64,000 nucleotides of DNA from a virus: positions 1 through 64,000 of IMG/VR virus record IMGVR_UViG_3300042868_008355, one strand, 5' to 3'. The notes below the pieces were generated by a model. The model had not been told where the DNA came from, searched no databases, and saw only the letters and a program-made list of their open reading frames with translations. The position numbers were made by a program, and so were the translations under genes. This document shows, piece after piece, positions 63,731-64,000 of this stretch (position 1 is the first letter of the stretch; each line of letters begins with the position of its first letter).

Positions 63731-64000
63731 ATGAAAAGAAATAGAATTAGTGAAGCAACGGGTTCAGGAAATGCTGGTCATTTCAAAGTACCTATTGTAT
63801 TATCTCCACAACCATGGAAAGAAAACCAAATTGCTCCATTTACAGATTCTGTTTATAGTTACGATAATGCTGAGTTGGCGTATGAAGAGGCTGACGGGGA
63901 TTTTAAAGAAACTCCTGAAGAAAGAGCAAGAATTGAAAAAAGAACGGATAAAATATCACAAGTTGACGCATATCTAAAAAGTTTCTACACAGGACAAAAT
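63731..64000 (+). CDS. Putative virion protein, 3' partial
   Basis: 90 residues to the window edge, frame open. MKRNRISE/ATGSGNAGHF has an ISE/A cleavage-type site nine residues in, then FKVPIVLSPQPWKENQ. Position after the capsid genes and the late-type box suggest a structural protein. The remainder lies outside the window. Confidence 0.6.
   Translation, partial: MKRNRISEATGSGNAGHFKVPIVLSPQPWKENQIAPFTDSVYSYDNAELAYEEADGDFKETPEERARIEKRTDKISQVDAYLKSFYTGQN

Noticed and set aside
1-64000. CRISPR array
   Set aside because: No regularly spaced direct repeats with unique spacers; the only tandem repeats are coding low-complexity ones.

Overview
The window reads as part of a large, AT-rich, T4-like (myovirus-type) phage genome infecting a member of the Bacteroidetes, probably a flavobacterium-like host. 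Evidence for a phage: a T4-order head module (large terminase, portal, prohead protease, acidic core scaffold, major capsid protein) at 49-64 kb, Thr/Pro-repeat fibre proteins, thymidylate synthase, a T4-Rnl1-type RNA ligase and a long tRNA array. Evidence for the host: most non-structural genes carry the Bacteroidetes -7 box TAnnTTTG, Shine-Dalgarno sequences are scarce, and several exported proteins have Bacteroidetes-like signal peptides. Genes use the standard code and are tightly packed, often overlapping.

Layout. 0-11 kb: end of a fibre gene, then small unknown genes, a phosphoesterase, HExxH peptidases and several proteins with a shared short N-terminal signal. 11-17.5 kb: a minus-strand block of nucleotide and RNA metabolism (ThyA, HAD phosphatase, thioesterase, RNA ligase, P-loop kinase, phosphoesterase). 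17.8-23.4 kb: putative virion or internal proteins. 23.5-26.3 kb: ClpP, HNH protein, a C-H dyad protein and a receiver-like protein. 26.4-33.8 kb: 26 standard tRNA genes covering all 20 amino acids, three aberrant tRNA-like elements, small ORFs and structured spacers. 33.9-43.9 kb: aminotransferase, lipoprotein, M15-type hydrolase, PspC, RmlC-like epimerase, HAD protein, a phage tmRNA, peptidase T-like enzyme and a metallopeptidase. 43.9-46.5 kb: ClpC-like unfoldase divergent from a UVR-domain protein. 46.6-64 kb: nucleotidyltransferase, fibre, head module with an antisense bS21 gene.

How it may work together (inference). Two promoter classes separate the genes: host-type TAnnTTTG for early/middle genes and tRNAs, and a phage-type TATTTAT element for structural genes and for many proteins with an N-terminal [ILFV]-x-E-[AQNSG] signal. 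The same signal occurs at the expected maturation site of the capsid protein (LINE60/A61), so these proteins are candidates for packaging into the head and cleavage by the gp21-like protease. Both promoter classes often sit exactly 4 nt before the start codon, which predicts leaderless mRNAs. The phage also brings a translation and quality-control kit: full tRNA set with boxA-like antitermination sites, tmRNA, ClpP, ClpC-like unfoldase, bS21 and a dispersed RNA-repair set.

Limits: all calls come from reading the sequence; no database search or folding program was run. Functions of about half of the genes remain unknown.
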